Shown: piece by piece, positions 41,801 through 45,174 of the stretch
Numbering within the stretch: position 1 is the first letter of the stretch
Layout of the letters: every line of letters starts with the position of its first letter
Assembly (NCBI RefSeq): GCF_012932145.1
Contig: NZ_MWOK01000024.1
Location: 1 to 45,174 of the forward strand
DNA length: 45,174 bases
Origin: Acidovorax sp. SRB_14
Lineage (GTDB): Bacteria; Pseudomonadota; Gammaproteobacteria; Burkholderiales; Burkholderiaceae_C
Direction of reading: 5' to 3'
Made by a program: the position numbers and the translations under genes
The notes under the pieces: generated by a model
Databases searched by the model: none
Told to the model about the DNA's origin: nothing
Seen by the model: the letters and a program-made list of their open reading frames with translations, nothing else

Positions 41801-42889
41801 ATGGGCACGAACATCCGGGTGATTGTGGTGGACGATTCCGCGCTGGTGCGCAGTCTGCTCGCAGAAATCATCAACCGGCAGCGCGACATGGAGTGCATCG
41901 GAACGGCCAACGACCCGCTGATCGCCCGCGAGATGATCCGCGAACTCAACCCGGACGTGATCACGCTCGACGTCGAGATGCCGCGCATGGATGGCATCGA
42001 CTTCCTGGGCCGCCTGATGCGCTTGCGCCCCATGCCCGTGGTCATGATCTCCACGCTGACCGAGCGCGGCGCCGAAGTCACCATGAAGGCCCTCGAACTC
42101 GGCGCCGTGGACTTCGTTGCCAAGCCCCGCGTGGGCCTAGCCAATGGCCTCAACGAACTGGCCAGCCAGATCGTCGACAAGATCCGCGTGGCCGCGGTGG
42201 CGCAGGTGCGCCGCATGCCGTGCGCGAGCGCGCTGGCGGGCGCAGAACGTGCCGCCGCCGCACCGCCGTCGGGCCTGCTCGGTCGCCTCTCGACCGAGAA
42301 GCTGGTCTGCATTGGCGCGTCCACCGGCGGCACGGAGGCCATCAAGGAAATCCTGGTCCACATGCCGGCCGATGCGCCCGCCATCGTCATCACGCAGCAC
42401 ATGCCGCCCGGGTTCACGACCAGCTTTGCCGCGCGGCTCAATGGGCTGTGCCAGATCACCGTGAAAGAGGCGGTCCACGGCGAGCGCATCCTGCCCGGCC
42501 ATGCCTACATCGCGCCCGGCGGCAGGCAGTTTTATTTGCAGCGCAGCGGCGCCAACTATGTGGCGGTGGTTGACGACGGCCCGCCGGTCAATCGCCACAA
42601 GCCGTCGGTGGAGGTGCTGTTCAAGTCGGCCGCCGCAGTGGTCGGGCGCAACGCGTTCGGCATCATGCTCACGGGCATGGGCAACGACGGCGCGGCCGCC
42701 ATGCGCGAGATGAAGGACGCGGGCAGCTACAACTATGTGCAAGACGAGGCCAGCTGCATCGTGTTCGGCATGCCGCGCGAGGCCATCGCCCACGGCGCGG
42801 CCGACGAGGTGCTGGCGCTCACCCAGATCGCGCCGGCCCTGGTGGCCAGATTGCGCGGCGCTTCCGACCGGGTGCACCACCGCATTTGA
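41801..42889 (+). CDS. cheB: Chemoreceptor methylesterase CheB
   Basis: CheB removes methyl groups from receptors and deamidates them when phosphorylated by CheA. I start at [17 protein letters not shown] (362 residues), after GCGGGAG. The receiver domain has Asp11-Asp12, phosphoacceptor Asp57 and Lys109 (AKPR). The catalytic domain has Ser174 (GASTGG), His200 (TQHMPPGFT) and Asp296 (TGMGNDGA). The gap to cheD is 20 bases. It is the last gene of the che operon. Confidence 0.98.
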   Translation: MGTNIRVIVVDDSALVRSLLAEIINRQRDMECIGTANDPLIAREMIRELNPDVITLDVEMPRMDGIDFLGRLMRLRPMPVVMISTLTERGAEVTMKALELGAVDFVAKPRVGLANGLNELASQIVDKIRVAAVAQVRRMPCASALAGAERAAAAPPSGLLGRLSTEKLVCIGASTGGTEAIKEILVHMPADAPAIVITQHMPPGFTTSFAARLNGLCQITVKEAVHGERILPGHAYIAPGGRQFYLQRSGANYVAVVDDGPPVNRHKPSVEVLFKSAAAVVGRNAFGIMLTGMGNDGAAAMREMKDAGSYNYVQDEASCIVFGMPREAIAHGAADEVLALTQIAPALVARLRGASDRVHHRI

Positions 42890-42919
42890 GCGTGCTGCGG
42901 TGCAGGTGCCTGTGGAGCG

Positions 42920-42965
42920 GCATCAAAAACAGGAGCAGCTAGCGCTCGCCGGTTCTTGGTTTCAG
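42920..42965 (-). repeat. Possible diverged dispersed-repeat copy after cheB
   Basis: ATCAAAAACAGGAGCAGCTAGCGCTCGCCGG-type text reads like the reverse form of the repeat (TTGATAGCT..AGCGCTTACCG) on its left side only; the right half does not match. The weakest member of the set. Confidence 0.3.
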
Positions 42966-43021
42966 GGATAAAACACCTTGAAAACCAGTAGGAGACAGCG
43001 CAAGGCGCTCACTTTATTGAA

Positions 43022-43048
43022 GCTCTGGCGCGGCCACCCCGCCAGAGC
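43022..43048. terminator. Candidate bidirectional terminator between cheB and uup
   Basis: GCTCTGGCG (43022-43030) and CGCCAGAGC (43040-43048) are perfect 9-bp arms around CGGCCACCC. It is followed by CTGTTTCCCC on the plus side, and preceded by TTTATTGAA, which gives T/A-rich flanks on both strands. It lies in the 188-base convergent gap between cheB and uup. Confidence 0.5.
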
Positions 43049-43077
43049 CTGTTTCCCCAAGCTGCCGCCCTGCGGCT

Positions 43078-44964
<1,887 letters not shown>

Positions 44965-44972
44965 GGTGGGCC

Positions 44973-45001
44973 ATTATCGGGCGCCCGCCCTGGGCGGGCG
45001 C
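44973..45001. promoter_or_regulatory. Possible uup -10 element and adjacent hairpin
   Basis: On the minus strand GATAAT (44978-44973) ends 8 bases before the uup ATG. Immediately upstream, GCGCCCGCC (44981-44989) and GGCGGGCGC (44993-45001) are perfect 9-bp arms around CTG. No good -35 hexamer is found at 17 bases, so the promoter is uncertain. Confidence 0.3.
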
Positions 45002-45055
45002 ACCGGAGGGCAAGCGCGTGGCACGGCAGGGATGTGCAATTTCTTCGCCAATCTG

Positions 45056-45085
45056 TTGTTTGGCCCTCCCCACCGATGCTATAGT
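45056..45085 (+). promoter_or_regulatory. Strong extended -10 promoter at the right edge
   Basis: TTGTTT (45056-45061), an 18-base spacer, and TATAGT (45080-45085) preceded by TGC, which makes an extended -10. Transcription would start near 45091-45093 and run out of the window on the plus strand, divergent from uup. Confidence 0.55.
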
Positions 45086-45089
45086 CGAG

Positions 45090-45174
45090 GGCTTCGCTGC
45101 ACGGAAGCCTTCTTCAAAGAGGGTCTGTGCCAGCCAGGCCCGGGGGTTCAAGAGCCGGGGCTGTGGCAGGAAAT
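45090..45174 (+). other. Structured 5' end of an unknown transcript (incomplete)
   Basis: Downstream of the promoter GGCTTC (45090-45095) pairs with GAAGCC (45104-45109), and a longer imperfect stem is formed by CTGTGCCAGCC...CCCGG and CCGGGGCTGTGGCAG near the end. No start codon with ribosome site is seen in the 85 bases. It could be a structured leader or the beginning of a small RNA; I cannot assign a family. Confidence 0.35.

Noticed and set aside
45146-45152. GGTTCAA as a tRNA T-loop
   Set aside because: No acceptor stem, anticodon arm or CCA-side pairing can be built around it.
45086-45174. SAH riboswitch or 6S RNA at the right edge
   Set aside because: GAGG...CGCTGC and GGTTCAAG recall parts of these RNAs, but the spacing is wrong: extra bases break the SAH core, the pseudoknot strand is not found, and the 6S-like text is too close to the start point.

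Overview
The window is almost entirely a flagellar and chemotaxis gene cluster from a high-GC betaproteobacterium, most likely a member of the Comamonadaceae (Acidovorax-like). This placement is inferred from gene order, protein character and the small palindromic intergenic repeats; no database search was run.

Layout. (1) 1-244: left-edge non-coding DNA with a perfect 10-bp palindrome and a decayed dispersed repeat. (2) 245-5488, minus: rod/hook operon flgBCDEFGH. (3) 5708-7272, plus: flgA, flgM and flgN. (4) 7325-16626, minus: motAB, cheY1, cheZ, flhBAF, an flhG-like gene and fliA, mostly packed with short overlaps. (5) 17064-22814, plus: two tandem flagellins, fliD, fliS and fliT. (6) 22815-23167: a convergent 353-bp gap filled with repeats. 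(7) fliE (minus), then plus-strand fliFGHIJK and fliLMNOPQR (23656-34568). (8) 34602-36334, minus: a NarL-type regulator and its REC-HisKA_3 kinase. (9) 36472-42889, plus: a small CheZ-like protein, cheY2, cheA, cheW, cheR, cheD and cheB. (10) 43078-44964, minus: the ABC-F ATPase uup. The right edge carries a strong extended -10 promoter and the start of a structured transcript.

How it works together. The window encodes the export gate (FlhA, FlhB, FliO-R), export ATPase (FliH, FliI, FliJ), MS- and C-rings (FliF, FliG, FliM, FliN), most of the rod and hook, stator (MotA, MotB), filament and cap with chaperones, the sigma28/anti-sigma28 switch (FliA/FlgM), and a nearly complete chemotaxis phosphorelay. 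Sigma28-type promoters can be read in front of flgM, fliC1, fliD and fliS. Not present here are flgI-L, flhDC and any chemoreceptor gene.

Most interesting points: a 148-residue CheZ-like protein beside cheY2-cheA, with the DxxxQ phosphatase signature and a CheY-docking-like tail, suggesting two CheY/phosphatase pairs; an FlhG-position protein whose nucleotide-binding motifs are lost; a shared hairpin leader in front of both flagellin genes; and at least six copies of one dispersed repeat plus a 105-bp MITE-like element.
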